Origin: Girardinichthys multiradiatus
Lineage: Eukaryota > Chordata > Actinopteri > Cyprinodontiformes > Goodeidae
Direction: 5' to 3'
NCBI RefSeq assembly: GCF_021462225.1
Contig: NC_061797.1
Location: 1,543,001-1,607,000 of the forward strand
DNA: 64,000 nucleotides
Shown: in pieces, positions 23,433 to 33,574 of the stretch
How the letters are laid out: each line of letters begins with the position of its first letter
Numbering within the stretch: position 1 is the stretch's first letter
Notes under the pieces: model-generated
The model's input: only the letters and a program-made list of their open reading frames with translations
Databases searched by the model: none
What the model was told of the DNA's origin: nothing
Program-made: the position numbers and the translations under genes

Positions 23433-24198
23433 GTGAGACATTCACTCATTGTCCACTTCAACTTCTCGAGGAGGGAGAAAGAACTTTGCTCCGGCCTGTT
23501 TCTCTCCTGCCCGCATAAGATGTGCTTTCAATATAAATCCAGTGTATCGCTCTTCTGGCTCTGCAGCAGCATGGATCGTTGTCCATCTCAGTGTAACGAG
23601 TTTCGTTTTGGTGGAAACTCACACTGTGATTTGCAGCAGGCAGGCAGGCAGGCAGACCCTCTCTCTCTTTCAGGCCATGCTGGAGAAGCGTCTCTGGTCG
23701 AGTAGCCATGGGAAGGGCAGGTTTCTAAAGTCCAGACTCAAAAACGCAGATGTTACACTCAAATCCCATACATGTGTGTGTGTGTGTGAGAGAGGCAGAT
23801 GAAAAAGTTTAGTATAGGTTCAGATTTTGCACACAGAAATATTATCAGTCGGTCAGTCATTTGTCCACCATAACATGCACTATTCTCCTTTCTTTTCCGA
23901 CTGATCGCAATATTTAAGGCAAACGAAACTTCCTGCAGGAAAGTTTTAACTCTTTAACACCTTAATTGATGCACTCTGTGCTTTTTAATCTTTTTCTTAT
24001 GTTTTTTATTTTTCTCATCTCCATCCATCAACTGTTTTACTTGAAACTATCTAAACTATTTAACTTATTTACCCTAAAACTCTGTGAAAAACTAAACTTA
24101 TCTTCCCAAATTCAAGCATATTTAACACAATCGCGCAGAGGGCCTTGAACCCTTCCACTCAGCGGGACTTTTTCAATCTCTACTGGTCCGACCGCTGT
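23433..24198 (-). other. Maverick-proximal part of ERV-B interior, no supported gene
   Basis: No coding sequence supported. It contains a caggcaggcaggcaggcag microsatellite (about 23636-23655) and a short GT repeat near 23773. Its right end directly abuts the GATGCC duplication of the Maverick; 39985 onward is the continuation. Confidence 0.5.
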
Positions 24199-24204
24199 GA
24201 TGCC
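24199..24204 (+). repeat. Target site duplication of Maverick, left copy (GATGCC)
   Basis: GATGCC here is repeated exactly at 39979-39984. Mavericks/Polintons characteristically make 6-bp duplications. Confidence 0.95.
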
Positions 24205-24436
24205 AGAGAATTTAAGTGCACCCTTTCATCAAACATTTTGACAGGTGGGCGGGACTTCCGGTGAGGGCGGGACTTCCGGTGGGGGCCATGTGGGCGCCAT
24301 GTGGTTGCCATGTGGGCAGGAGGTCACGTGGTCAAGCAGGGGGGTGTGTCCAAGGGGCGTAACAGTGGATGTTGATTGGTTGTCGTCATTAGGGGCGATA
24401 CCTTAAATGAGTCAATTAAAACACAGGGGTGTGTTT
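24205..24436 (+). repeat. Maverick left terminal inverted repeat
   Basis: 232 bp matching the complement of 39758-39978. Landmarks are agagaatttaagt, ctttcatcaaac, gacaggtgggcggg, a GC-rich acttccggtg pair, aggtcacgtggtcaag and gttgattggttgtcgtcatt. Differences from the other end are small; this side has one extra gccatgtggttgc block. Confidence 0.95.
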
Positions 24437-24504
24437 AAGGGTGTTACGGGGAAGGCCTTAAATGAGCCAATTAAAACACACAGGGGTGTGTTTAAGGGTG
24501 TTAT
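24401..24504 (+). repeat. Subterminal direct repeats in Maverick
   Basis: A 47-49-bp unit (ccttaaatgag...caattaaaacaca...ggggtgtgtttaagggtgtta) occurs at 24401 and again at 24456. One partial copy lies at the right end within 39758-39800. Subterminal repeats of this kind may bind the transposition or replication machinery; that is inference. Confidence 0.75.
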
Positions 24505-24728
24505 TAATAATCTGTATGTTTTTTCAGGCGTTAATACATCTAAAAAACAAAAACAAAAAAAGACATGCATCCTTTTATATTTTAAAGGTATAATCAACTT
24601 AATGTTGACCTATCACATGAAATCCTAATAAAGGAACTGTGTAACCTGACAGAATTGTAAGTTAATTTTGCTTTACAGCAGGACCTATTTGTTGAATATA
24701 TGAGCCAGTCTAAATCCATTCAAAATAG

Positions 24729-24834
24729 AAAAGACCTAAAAAAGTAAATAAAAAAAATTGTGCTTCACTACATCGATGGAACGAGAAAAACCTTCAGCTT
24801 CTGCGTCAACATACTGGAAAAGCAGCTGAAATAG
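24729..24834 (+). CDS. Candidate first exon of the Maverick spliced gene
   Basis: A splice donor (ATAG|GTAAGA) at 24834/24835 closes a frame open since 24729 that would enter the next exon in phase 1 without a stop. That frame has no ATG. The ATG at 24776 lies in another frame (MEREKPSASASTYWKSS, then stop). So either the true start is further upstream, or a lesion has disturbed the exon. Its link to the downstream exons rests on phase agreement only, across a 491-nt intron. Confidence 0.35.
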
Positions 24835-25325
24835 GTAAGACGAATATCAGATTAACAGAAAAAAAAAAAGAACATCAGTATACTGTTTCCAAGTTACAAA
24901 TTGACTAGCAATGATGTGTTTGTTTTTGAATCATGAGAGACTCCATTTTAGGAAAAAGGAATGATAATTTTAGTTACCTGTAGCTTTTCTAAAACATCTT
25001 ACTTTTTCATCTTAGAGTTACAGGGTTACAGTTATTCTATATCCAACTGTTAGGGGCAATGTCAGGAAGGGGCAGTTACGTCTGTTTCTTAGATAACATA
25101 TCACCTTTGAACTCAAGAAGGGTTTTGGTCTTAAAAACATAGTCTTTGCAGTTGAGATAACACTGTCATGTTCTGGTATAAATACTGTGTGTAAATGTTA
25201 GGGCTCTGTTTCATTGGTTAACCTCAGTGTCAGGGTCTTCAAATGCTGAATGTCTTTGAACCATAACACTTGTTACATTGAAAAATACCAGTACTGACAA
25301 GAAAAAATGTTGGTAAATATTTCAG

Positions 25326-25577
25326 GAAACCCGGAAATTGTGGCTTCTTCTTCTGATAATTCACAAAAGCACAATGACATCTTTAAACGTAAGTAAGTAA
25401 GTAAGTATTCATTTTTAAGAAATCATTAAATGCATGTGAATGTTCTCAAATTTTGTTTATATATATTGTTTATATATATATATATATTTGTTTCTTTGTC
25501 ATAGAACCCACCGCTGATGACCTTGATGATTTCATCTTGACACAATCAGATTATGGTAAGTAAATGTTAAATGCAAT

Positions 25578-25616
<39 letters not shown>

Positions 25617-26013
25617 TAACCCTTGACAATGTTTCAATTTATAGATTTGATGAGAGAGGTAAACCCGAATGATCAAGTTGGAGGGTTCAGTGGCTGGAAT
25701 CGACAGTCAAAATTGAGAAGGCGAATTATTTCCAAACAAGAAAAACCCGCAACAACTGAACTTTCTTTTAACACAGAAATTAAAACTGATTCTTTGAATA
25801 CCCCCCCATCAATTATCATCATTTCCCCTGAAGACACACCGGATAAGTTACCAGCACCACCAGAAAGTAAGTCCTAAGAACTATCTATTTTTTCTTTGAG
25901 AGTGAATGTATTTTAAACCTCAGATAAAAAACTGCTTACAGATTCGACTGAGAGCTCTGTGGAAGACATAGTTGTTGAGCAGGAGCAAGGTAAGGAAATA
26001 AAAATTAAATAAA

Positions 26014-26049
<36 letters not shown>

Positions 26050-26707
26050 TTTAAGCATAGTTCAATAAAATGTCATATGAACCTGTTTACAGATACATCC
26101 AAAGATGCCACATTGAATCCGCCCACCAGAAGGTCGCTTTTCAAAGATCAAGACAGCTTTCAGCAGAACGGCACAGTTTCAGTCCAACAAGAAGTGAAAT
26201 CAGGAGGTTTTACCGCAAAGAATCGGAGTAAGATTAAAAAAAAAACTTGTGTATTTTAAAAACTATTTTTCGTTTTATTTATGAACGCGTAAGATAACTT
26301 TTATTGTCTTCTGTTTTTACAGAATATTTAACCCCGGCCAAAAGACAGCGACTCTTTGCGCTACAAAGCAGAGCAACGCTAGTGAGTGGTTTAATGAACG
26401 GTACGTTTTAATTCATACATACATACTGAATTAATTTGAATTCCCCTTTTTTTTTTTTTTTTTTTTTTCAGCTTTAATGTGATTATTTCATTATTACATA
26501 TTTTTATTTATTTATTTTTTGTTCATTCTCCATACAGAGGTAACGTTGATGGTAGGACAGATTGGATACAGAAACGGACAACACAGGAAGACAGTCTCTA
26601 CAGCCTCACGGAATCTTCGTAATAAGGCCTCATCGTTAACGCTTCTGGCAGCATGTCAGATTCTGTTAAAGAAGCATTTTGGTGACATCAAGGTGATTTT
26701 AAACTGA
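25326..26707 (+). CDS. Short-exon spliced Maverick gene, all phase-1 introns, function unknown
   Basis: Exons I can place: 25326-25388, 25505-25555, 25645-25866, 25942-25989, 26093-26227, 26323-26400 and 26538 to either 26707 (TGA) or a donor at 26692/26693. The first six are 63, 51, 222, 48, 135 and 78 nt, all multiples of three, each entered and left in phase 1 with no stop. Donors are GTAAGT (three times), GTAAGG, GTAAGA and GTACGT; acceptors are TTCAG, CATAG, TATAG and four TACAG. Introns are 75-137 nt and several hold AT microsatellites. The product is acidic and Ser/Thr/Pro-rich, with SUMO-interaction-like strings (SIIIISPED, EDIVVEQE), and turns basic in the last exon (NGQHRKTVSTASRNLRNKAS). 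If 26692/26693 is spliced to 26795, the frame continues into the polB N-terminal region. No known domain recognised. Confidence 0.7.
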
Positions 26708-26718
26708 ACTGATCACTG

Positions 26719-26719
26719 T

Positions 26720-26751
<32 letters not shown>

Positions 26752-26752
26752 C
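26719..26752 (+). repeat. T homopolymer tract upstream of polB
   Basis: About 34 consecutive T residues. It lies in the possible last intron (26693-26794), where it could serve as a polypyrimidine tract ahead of the acceptors gtag (26757) and catag (26794). Such a tract is also prone to length errors. Confidence 0.7.
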
Positions 26753-26797
26753 TGTAGGTTATTTTTATTTTTATTTTGTTTCTTATGTTCATAGAAA

Positions 26798-28042
26798 ATG
26801 GATAACCAAATCAGACTTGCCCTGGATGAAATAAGAAATTTAGTTAATGAACTTAACGAAATTCCCGTTAATGCAGAAGAAAATAGCACACCGTCTCCAT
26901 ACAGCATTGAGCAAAATTATCATAATCCTTCTACGTCACACTCCGCAGATCGGCACGGGGGTCATTTTAATACGGATGTAGCAGTTAGTTCTGATCAAGT
27001 AATCAGACTTGCCCTGGATGAAATAAGAAATTTAGTTAATGAACTTAACGAAATCCCCGTTAATGCATCTCCTGCTAACAGTGAAAATTTAATAAATGAA
27101 CATCAGCACGGTGACGTTTTAAACGTAATCAATCAGGCTCTTTCCGATTTGAACAGCGAACCGTCTCCACACAGCAGCATTGAGGAAAATGATTCACCTG
27201 ACAGTCATCAGAATCTTTCTACGTCACACGCCGCAGATCAGCACGGGGGTCATTTCAATACGGACGTAGCAGTTAGTTCTGATCAAATAGAACGAGATCC
27301 TCCAGCTGTGGTTGAACGTGAACATTTTAATAACCATGAAATAAGGAGACCTTTTACCATACCGCCGCCCTGTCCAAGTAACGTTCCAGATTTAGCAGCA
27401 TTCTATACAGACATCATGCGTATTATAATTGAATTAGCCAACGCTGCGAGATCGTTAACCAGACGTAACGACGTTGTGCAGCTGGAATTAGTGGGTGAAA
27501 ATCTCAATCGTCACATCACATTTACTGTTACAGATGATGGAAATATGATCCTGCCTGCTTTCGAAAACTTCCTCGACGATTTAGTACAATCGAATGCAAA
27601 TATACCTGTAGATAATAACATGGAATTTGTTCTTCAGGTTGTTAATGACCCAGCAGGAGGTTCTAAGCGTAAAGCTGCAGGAACGTTAGACTGTGAACTG
27701 TTTAATAAGAAAATGCGTCATTTGTATATTATAAACAATACCGGTAATCAGTTATGTTTTGCAATCAGCCTCGCACACGTCTCTGATCCTGAGCTCACGG
27801 ATCACCGTGCTGTAGAACTGGGGAGGAGATGGCAGCATCAGGCAGGCCTCGACGAGCAAACAGCAGTTACTTTTAGTGATATTGGTAAATTTGAAACCAT
27901 TCTGAAGAGAAAAATTGTAGTGTTTTACAGAACCACGGGCTCTACTGCTCTGTGTAAATTTGAGACCAGTTTCCCCCAGTTTGAACAATCGGTTCAAACC
28001 CTCTGTTTTTGCTGTTATTTCAAGGTCATTACTATGGGATAA
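26798..28042 (+). CDS. N-terminal region of Maverick DNA polymerase B, with internal duplication
   Basis: 414 codons from ATG 26798. The first part is an acidic, low-complexity region containing an internal duplication: IRLALDEIRNLVNELNEIPV at 26809 and again at 27001, and HGGHFNTDVAVSSDQ twice. A folded domain follows (DLAAFYTDIMRIIIELANAA, then LVGENLNRHITFTV), then the segment typical of the N-terminus of long Polinton polymerases (NNTGNQLCFAISLAHVSDPE). The polymerase core is in another frame beginning at 28009; the two frames overlap by 34 nt. The break lies at a T5 run near 28,005-28,009. As read, the product stops at 28042, so N-terminal region and core are not translated as one protein. 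Confidence 0.8.
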   Translation: MDNQIRLALDEIRNLVNELNEIPVNAEENSTPSPYSIEQNYHNPSTSHSADRHGGHFNTDVAVSSDQVIRLALDEIRNLVNELNEIPVNASPANSENLINEHQHGDVLNVINQALSDLNSEPSPHSSIEENDSPDSHQNLSTSHAADQHGGHFNTDVAVSSDQIERDPPAVVEREHFNNHEIRRPFTIPPPCPSNVPDLAAFYTDIMRIIIELANAARSLTRRNDVVQLELVGENLNRHITFTVTDDGNMILPAFENFLDDLVQSNANIPVDNNMEFVLQVVNDPAGGSKRKAAGTLDCELFNKKMRHLYIINNTGNQLCFAISLAHVSDPELTDHRAVELGRRWQHQAGLDEQTAVTFSDIGKFETILKRKIVVFYRTTGSTALCKFETSFPQFEQSVQTLCFCCYFKVITMG

Positions 28043-30960
28043 AAAATCTCAAAGGTTTTATGGGGTGCAGATATATTTGTAATTACTGTTACGCCAGCTA
28101 TCAGAATGCCAATACACACCATTGTGAAGGTTATTGTCCAGTGTGTCGAACATATAAATGTATGCAAGAGATTAGCAATCCTGTAAGCTGTGCAGGCTGT
28201 CAAAGAATCTGTCGTAATTCTTCATGTTTCAGCAGACACAGGGAACCGCGCATCAGAAATAGTGCTGAAAGGCCTATGAGTGACTGTGAGTTGGTAAAAC
28301 TGTGTAAAGTATGCAAACGGATATACGTTATTCCAATCAGTAAACCGAATAAACCACACGTGTGTAATGTAAAATGCAGTATTTGCGGTGAAAATGTACC
28401 CCCCAGCCTAGACATTACATGCGATGATCATAAGTGTTACATTCTGCCTTGCAGTGCAATTAATAAGCTTTATGATAAACTGATTTTTTATGATTTCGAA
28501 TGCCTCGTCAATGAGAGCGGCGTGCATACCCCCTTTCTGGTCTGTGCTAAAACGTTGAAAGGTGATGAATGGTACGCTTATGGACTGAATTGCACCCAAA
28601 AATTTCTCCTGCATTTCAGGAGGCCAATGTACAAAGGTTACACCTTAATAGCGCACAATGCGCGAGGGTACGATGGTTACCTGATTCTCACAGCAATGCT
28701 GCAGTTAGGGATTAAACCACATATCGTCATGGTAGGGAGTAAACTTCTCTGTTTAACCGACCCTGATTACAGGTTAAAATACATTGATAGCCTGTCCTTC
28801 ATGTGCATGAAGCTTAGTGCCATGCCGAAAGCGTTAGGCTTTACCGATCAAAGCAAGGGTTTTTTTCCCCACCTATTTTCCTCTGAACAACATCTCCAGT
28901 ATGTGGGGGCTTTTCCTCCTCCATCCTGCTACGCTGTAGAACGCATGAGTCTTCAAGAACAACAGGTGTTTAGCAGCTGGTACAGAGAAGCGAGCAAAGA
29001 GGTCTTTGACTTTAAGAAAGAAGCTATTCGTTATTGTAAAAATGACGTTGAAATTCTTTTTCAAGGATGCTTAAAATTCAGAGACGAGTTCTTTAAGGAG
29101 ACAAGTGTGGATCCGTTTAAAAGTATCACAATAGCATCAGCCTGCATGAAGGTTTTTGTAACCAATTTCCTTCCTCCTCAAACCTTAGCCATTCCATCAC
29201 CTCTGGACTACAGACGTAGCAGCAAAACGTTCTCCAGCGCGTCCATTCAATGGCTCGGCTGGATTGCAGACAGCAGAGCCATATTTATCGAGCATGCATT
29301 AAATAGGGGTGAAAAGAAAATCGGGCCATATTCAGTGGATGGGTATGCAGAGATTAACGGTGTCAAAGTTGCGTTTGAATTTTATGGCTGTTTTTTCCAC
29401 GGCTGTAAAAAGTGTTACATGCCTCATGACAAGTGTCCGTTGAGAGGGGTCGCATTTGAACAGTTTTACGCAGCCACTGTTGAGAGAAGCAAGGTGTTAC
29501 AAACTGTGTACGGCCTTCGTCTCGAAGTCATATGGGAGCATGAGTGGATTGAAATGAAAAAATCAGACCCAGGGGTGATCAGCTTTCTTGAGAAAGTTAA
29601 TGGACCCGAACCGCTATCCCCCCGGGATGCGCTGTATGGTGGACGCACCTGTCCTATGAAGTTGAGGTACACAGCGGAACCGGATGAAACTGTACACTAT
29701 GTGGATTACACATCTCTGTACCCTTATGTAAACGCCAACTGCGTTTTCCCCCTCGGACACCCCACCATCATTTACAAAGATTTTGATGACCCCAGCAGCT
29801 ACTTCGGTATAATTAAAGCTGTGGTCTACCCACCACGTAACCTGTTGTTCCCTGTTTTACCTTACAGAACATCCCAAGGTAAACTTGTGTTCACTCTCTG
29901 CCGCACATGCGCTGAATTAAATAACCAGTCAGGTCCTTGCATGCATAATGATCAAGAAAGAGCTTTGATGGGAGTGTGGGTGAGTGCAGAACTCTGTAAA
30001 GCTTTGGAGTGTAGTTATCGTCTTGCTAAAATCACAGAGGTGTGGCATTTTGAAAAGAGAAGTGATACAATCTTTAAAGGTTACATTCATTGCTTTTTAA
30101 AGGGTAAGCAGGAGGCTTCAGGCTATCCGTCTGAAGCAGTGGATCAGGAGAGTAAGTCAAAGTATATAAGCGAGTACAAACTGCATCAGGGCATCCAATT
30201 AGACCCTGAGAAAATCGAGATGAATCCTGCCAAAAGGCAGGTTGCAAAATTGTGTTTAAACAGTTTTTGGGGGAAATTTGCGCAAAGAAGTGATCTGTCT
30301 CAGACCACAGTCATCACTAACCCTGAAGACTTTTTCAGCTTCATGTTCTCGAGTAAATACAGGGTTAACTATTTTCATTTTTTCAACCCTGAAATGTGTG
30401 TAGTGCAGTGGAACTACAGCAAACGTGTCATATATCCACCAAGTAAGACAAATAATGTGTTTATAGCAGCATTCACCACCGCTTATGCACGTTTAAAACT
30501 TCTCAGCAGCATGGAGAAGTTACAGGACAGATTGATTTATATTGACACGGACAGTTTGATTTATGTGACAAAAAGTGGTGAAACTCCTCTGGAATTGGGG
30601 AATTATCTGGGTGATCTTACTGACGAGTTAGATGGTGACAGCATTTCGGAGTTTGCATCGACAGGACCCAAGAGTTATGCATACCAGACCAAAAACCGTA
30701 AAAATGTAATGATACGTGCTAAAGGCATCACTCAGACGAATGAATGCAGCGAGAGGGTCAATTTTGACAGCATCAAAAGGCTGGTCGAGGGCTATTTACA
30801 GGGGTCAAGTGAGGGTGTCATTGAAATCCCCCAGCACACGATCAGGAGGGATAAAAAGAGATTCCGTTTGACAAACGCGACATTTCTTAAAAAGTTTCGA
30901 CTGGTGTATGATAAGAGACGTCTTTTTTCTGACGGGACAACTCTGCCTTTCGGTTATTAG
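28009..30960 (+). pseudogene. polB: Protein-primed DNA polymerase B core
   Basis: 983 codons, the catalytic part of a family-B, protein-primed polymerase that replicates the linear element. A Cys-rich zinc-ribbon-like N-terminus (CRYICNYCY, then CPVCRTYKC) comes first. Exonuclease motifs: Exo I FYDFECL about residue 162, Exo II HNARGYDGYL about 217, Exo III YCKNDVEIL about 346. Polymerase motifs: A VDYTSLYPYV about 566, B KLCLNSFWGKFAQ about 750, C YIDTDSLIY about 846. All catalytic acidic residues are present. The TTG at 28009 is not a real start; the frame is the continuation of the 26798 region after a one-base frame break. It is followed by a poly(A)-like aataaaataaaaag, then the ATPase 30 nt on. 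Confidence 0.95.
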
Positions 30961-30990
30961 AGTTGAAGAAGAAATAAAATAAAAAGTCAC

Positions 30991-31662
30991 ATGGATTTAC
31001 AGGAGATTGATTTTGATCCTAGATTTAGAGCCCCTTTCTCATGTATGATAGTTGGACCCAGCGGCTGCGGGAAAACGTTCTTTGTAAAAAGTATTTTACA
31101 AAACTGTAATCATGTCATGGATATTGTTCCAGAAAATATTGTATGGATTTACACATCTTTTCAACCCATGTATGCTGAATTGCAGAAGATGAATAAAAAT
31201 ATTACCTTTGTGGAAGGATTGCCTCATTCTTTTGAAGATGAAAACCTGTTTCCTCCTGATCAGAATCATCTGATTATTCTAGACGATGTTATTGCTCAAG
31301 CCTCAGATGATGAAAACGTGATGAAGGTCTTTACCCAGTTTCGTCACCATCGTAATATGAGTGTTATGATGTTGACTCAGAATGTTTTTCATCAGGGGAA
31401 GTTCAGTCGCACTATTAGTTTGAACTGTAATTATATGGTGTTGTTTAAGAACCCGAGAGATAAGCTGCAGCTGAATATACTGGCCCGCCAAATGTTTCCA
31501 TCTCAAAAGGGTCTCTTCTTGGAGAGTTTTGAAGACGCAACGAGAGAAGCTCATGGATATTTAATCATCGATTTTACGCCTACCTGCCCAGAACATTTCA
31601 GACTGAGAACGGGGATACTTCCTCAGCAGTGGCCTGCTGTGTACGTACCCAGAACAAAGTAA
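30991..31662 (+). CDS. A32/FtsK-like genome packaging ATPase
   Basis: 223 codons from ATG 30991, intact. Walker A is VGPSGCGKTFF (G22 to T29); Walker B is HLIILDDV (residues 93-100); a sensor-like MMLTQNVFHQG follows. This fits the A32-type ATPases of Polintons, virophages and poxviruses, which pump DNA into the capsid through a portal vertex. Length is normal for the family. It starts 30 nt after polB; the next gene starts 6 nt after its stop, suggesting a shared transcript. Confidence 0.92.
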   Translation: MDLQEIDFDPRFRAPFSCMIVGPSGCGKTFFVKSILQNCNHVMDIVPENIVWIYTSFQPMYAELQKMNKNITFVEGLPHSFEDENLFPPDQNHLIILDDVIAQASDDENVMKVFTQFRHHRNMSVMMLTQNVFHQGKFSRTISLNCNYMVLFKNPRDKLQLNILARQMFPSQKGLFLESFEDATREAHGYLIIDFTPTCPEHFRLRTGILPQQWPAVYVPRTK

Positions 31663-31668
31663 GTCATC

Positions 31669-32010
31669 ATGTCAGCGCGTATAAAAAGGAATTGACCATT
31701 ATTCAGAGCTTTGTACCAGGCCTGTCCACAGAAACGTAAAGATATTCTCGCACACTGCTCTCCCGACTTTATTCAGGCTCTGTGCGAGATTGCACTGAAT
31801 ATCCTAAAAGGTAACATTAAACTATCACCCTCTCAACACCGACAATTGAAGAAACAAAGAAATATCATCAGATTGTTGGGTGATAAAAGAACCGGGATAA
31901 AAACTAAACAGTTGGCTCTCAAAAAGCAACGAGGTGGTTTTATTCTGCCCATCTTAACGGCTCTTGCACCCTTGATCGGTGATCTAGTGGGTGGAATCAT
32001 CAGGAGATAA
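31669..32010 (+). pseudogene. Small basic Maverick protein, in-frame stop near N-terminus
   Basis: ATG 31669 opens a frame (MSARIKRN) that meets TGA at 31693-31695 and then stays open to TAA 32008-32010. The body is basic (PSQHRQLKKQRNIIRLLG) and ends in a Gly/Leu-rich hydrophobic tail (GGFILPILTALAPLIGDLVG). Proteins of this pattern recur next to the ATPase in fish Polintons; the tail could act in membrane or capsid contact, which is inference. The stop codon overlaps the ATG of the next gene (TAATG). The next in-frame starts are non-ATG, so the gene is probably disabled by the early stop. Confidence 0.6.
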
Positions 32011-32840
32011 TGTCTCTCAGAACATCGCAGAAGATGTTTCTCATTTCCCCTCATCAATTCAAGCGTCTGACCCAGTCAGACACGTCCATCAGACAGACGG
32101 CGGAGGAGAATTTGGATGCTGAAATGAGAGTGATATTAAACGAGCCGGGTTTGACTTCTTATGAAAAAATCAAGAGATACGATGCTCTTCTCCAGAGGAA
32201 TCTGACTTTACTTAAGCAAGGTGTCAAAGAAGAAAAACAGCGGGTCAGTTTAACGCTGCAGCGTGACACAGAGGTTCCTGAACATGAGCGGTCCCAAGAA
32301 AAACAAGGCCCAGGGCAGGACGAGGCCCCTAAGGATCAGGTTCTTACGGAAGTACTGAAAAGCCTTCCTAAACACAATCGTAAAAATGCCGAGTACATTT
32401 TGAAGAAATTATCCGAAAGAAGTGAGAGTTGGACTTCGCGAGGTGAATTTGTATTTAACGGAAATATTATAAAGGGGTCCCACATGATTGATTTGTTGAA
32501 AAATCTCATGCTTCCGTTTAAAAAATCTGGAGCATCACAAACCCGAGGATGGTCTGATTTTCTACACTCCATGTCAGAAGTAAACATACCTATATCTTCA
32601 GTCATTAACCCTTATGCTCGTGAAGAATATAGACGTTTCAAAACAGAGGGTACATCGATTGAAAATGGGGGTACACCCCCCAGCGTTAAGCAGAGAAGAA
32701 AAAGAAGAAGAAGGCAGATAACTCATTCTCCCTACTGGTCGAGATCTGAGCTGGAAGATCCAAAAAATGCTGATGGGAGATCAAAAAGGTCTCTTCGTAA
32801 GACGACACTACCACCCCGATGGATTACATTTTCACCATAA
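32010..32840 (+). CDS. Maverick protein of unknown function, 276 aa
   Basis: An intact frame from ATG 32010, overlapping the previous stop by one base. N-terminal region: MFLISPHQFKRLT then a predicted helical charged segment. Middle: Gln/Glu-rich linker. Then a compact domain at about residues 140-205 (SWTSRGEFVFNGNIIKGSHM, then DLLKNLMLPF and RGWSDFLHSM) and a strongly basic C-terminus (KQRRKRRRRQ). The central domain recurs in other Polinton proteins as I recall; function not known. The basic tail would suit nucleic acid binding. Last gene of the plus-strand block. Confidence 0.75.
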   Translation: MSLRTSQKMFLISPHQFKRLTQSDTSIRQTAEENLDAEMRVILNEPGLTSYEKIKRYDALLQRNLTLLKQGVKEEKQRVSLTLQRDTEVPEHERSQEKQGPGQDEAPKDQVLTEVLKSLPKHNRKNAEYILKKLSERSESWTSRGEFVFNGNIIKGSHMIDLLKNLMLPFKKSGASQTRGWSDFLHSMSEVNIPISSVINPYAREEYRRFKTEGTSIENGGTPPSVKQRRKRRRRQITHSPYWSRSELEDPKNADGRSKRSLRKTTLPPRWITFSP

Positions 32841-32884
32841 ACCGTTATAAGAAAAATGAAACATGTAGTCTATTTCTTTTATTC

Positions 32885-32899
32885 AATAAAATATTTATT
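32885..32899. terminator. Bidirectional poly(A) signals between convergent Maverick blocks
   Basis: AATAAA at 32885-32890 serves the plus-strand genes, and TTTATT at 32894-32899 gives AATAAA on the minus strand for the protease-MCP block. The flanking 180 bases are AT-rich with no gene. Confidence 0.7.
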
Positions 32900-33020
32900 G
32901 ATTATATTTTTCAAGTCTAACTTCGTTCTCTACTTCACACACTAACATATGATATCATTACACAAATATTAAATCATAAGAAGAAAAAAAAACAAACAAT
33001 GAAAAAAAAAATAAGACATT

Positions 33021-33563
33021 TTAAATTCCATAACAATCCAGAAACATCTCCAAAGAGCATGTTCCGTGAGTATAAAATGTACAACTTTGATTAATGACAG
33101 ATTTCTGATATTTTTTCACAAAGTTAGATACCATTAAATCATTCTTAATCACATCTCCGGTGTATTTCGACAACACTTGCTGCATTGATAATCTGCACGC
33201 TCTATGACATAGATAAAAAATGCAATGGTGACCGCACACAGTGGACAGAGTGTTTTGAAGCTGATTATTATGATACAATATTTTTGAGGATCTGTCTTCT
33301 AAAAATGTTACGATGCTTGACGGGTAGAACTCGAAATCCGGAGAGAATCCATAAGAGTCAAAAAAGCTGGATTGACCATTCTCATCCAATGTCAGAGCTA
33401 GCCAGTGTTCCCCCGGCATGTGTGAAGGATGTGTATTCACGATAAAGTAGGCCGGCCCTGGGAATTTGTCAGCTAGCAGCGGCAGCTGGTCGCACGGCCA
33501 CACACCGCAAAACAAATCTCCCAGCAGATGACGCATCAGGCTCTCAATTTCATGATTATTCAT
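33021..33563 (-). CDS. Adenain-like cysteine protease (maturation protease)
   Basis: 180 codons from ATG 33563, intact. Catalytic residues of the adenovirus-type (C5-like) protease are visible: His53 in PGEHWLAL, Asp69 in SFFDSYGF, Gln101-103 in NNQLQN, Cys110 in STVCGHHCIFYL. In Polintons this enzyme is expected to cleave capsid-associated proteins during particle assembly. It starts 11 nt after the MCP stop (33575), so it probably shares that transcript. Length is close to the family norm. Confidence 0.93.
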   Translation of the reverse strand: MNNHEIESLMRHLLGDLFCGVWPCDQLPLLADKFPGPAYFIVNTHPSHMPGEHWLALTLDENGQSSFFDSYGFSPDFEFYPSSIVTFLEDRSSKILYHNNQLQNTLSTVCGHHCIFYLCHRACRLSMQQVLSKYTGDVIKNDLMVSNFVKKYQKSVINQSCTFYTHGTCSLEMFLDCYGI

Positions 33564-33574
33564 GCCTGATTAGA

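Noticed and set aside
23391..23802. Overlapping 104- and 117-codon frames
   Set aside because: They start in the ERV-C LTR and cross microsatellites; no family resemblance.
28015..29672. Several 60-70-codon antisense frames across polB
   Set aside because: They are shadows of a strongly supported coding region on the other strand.
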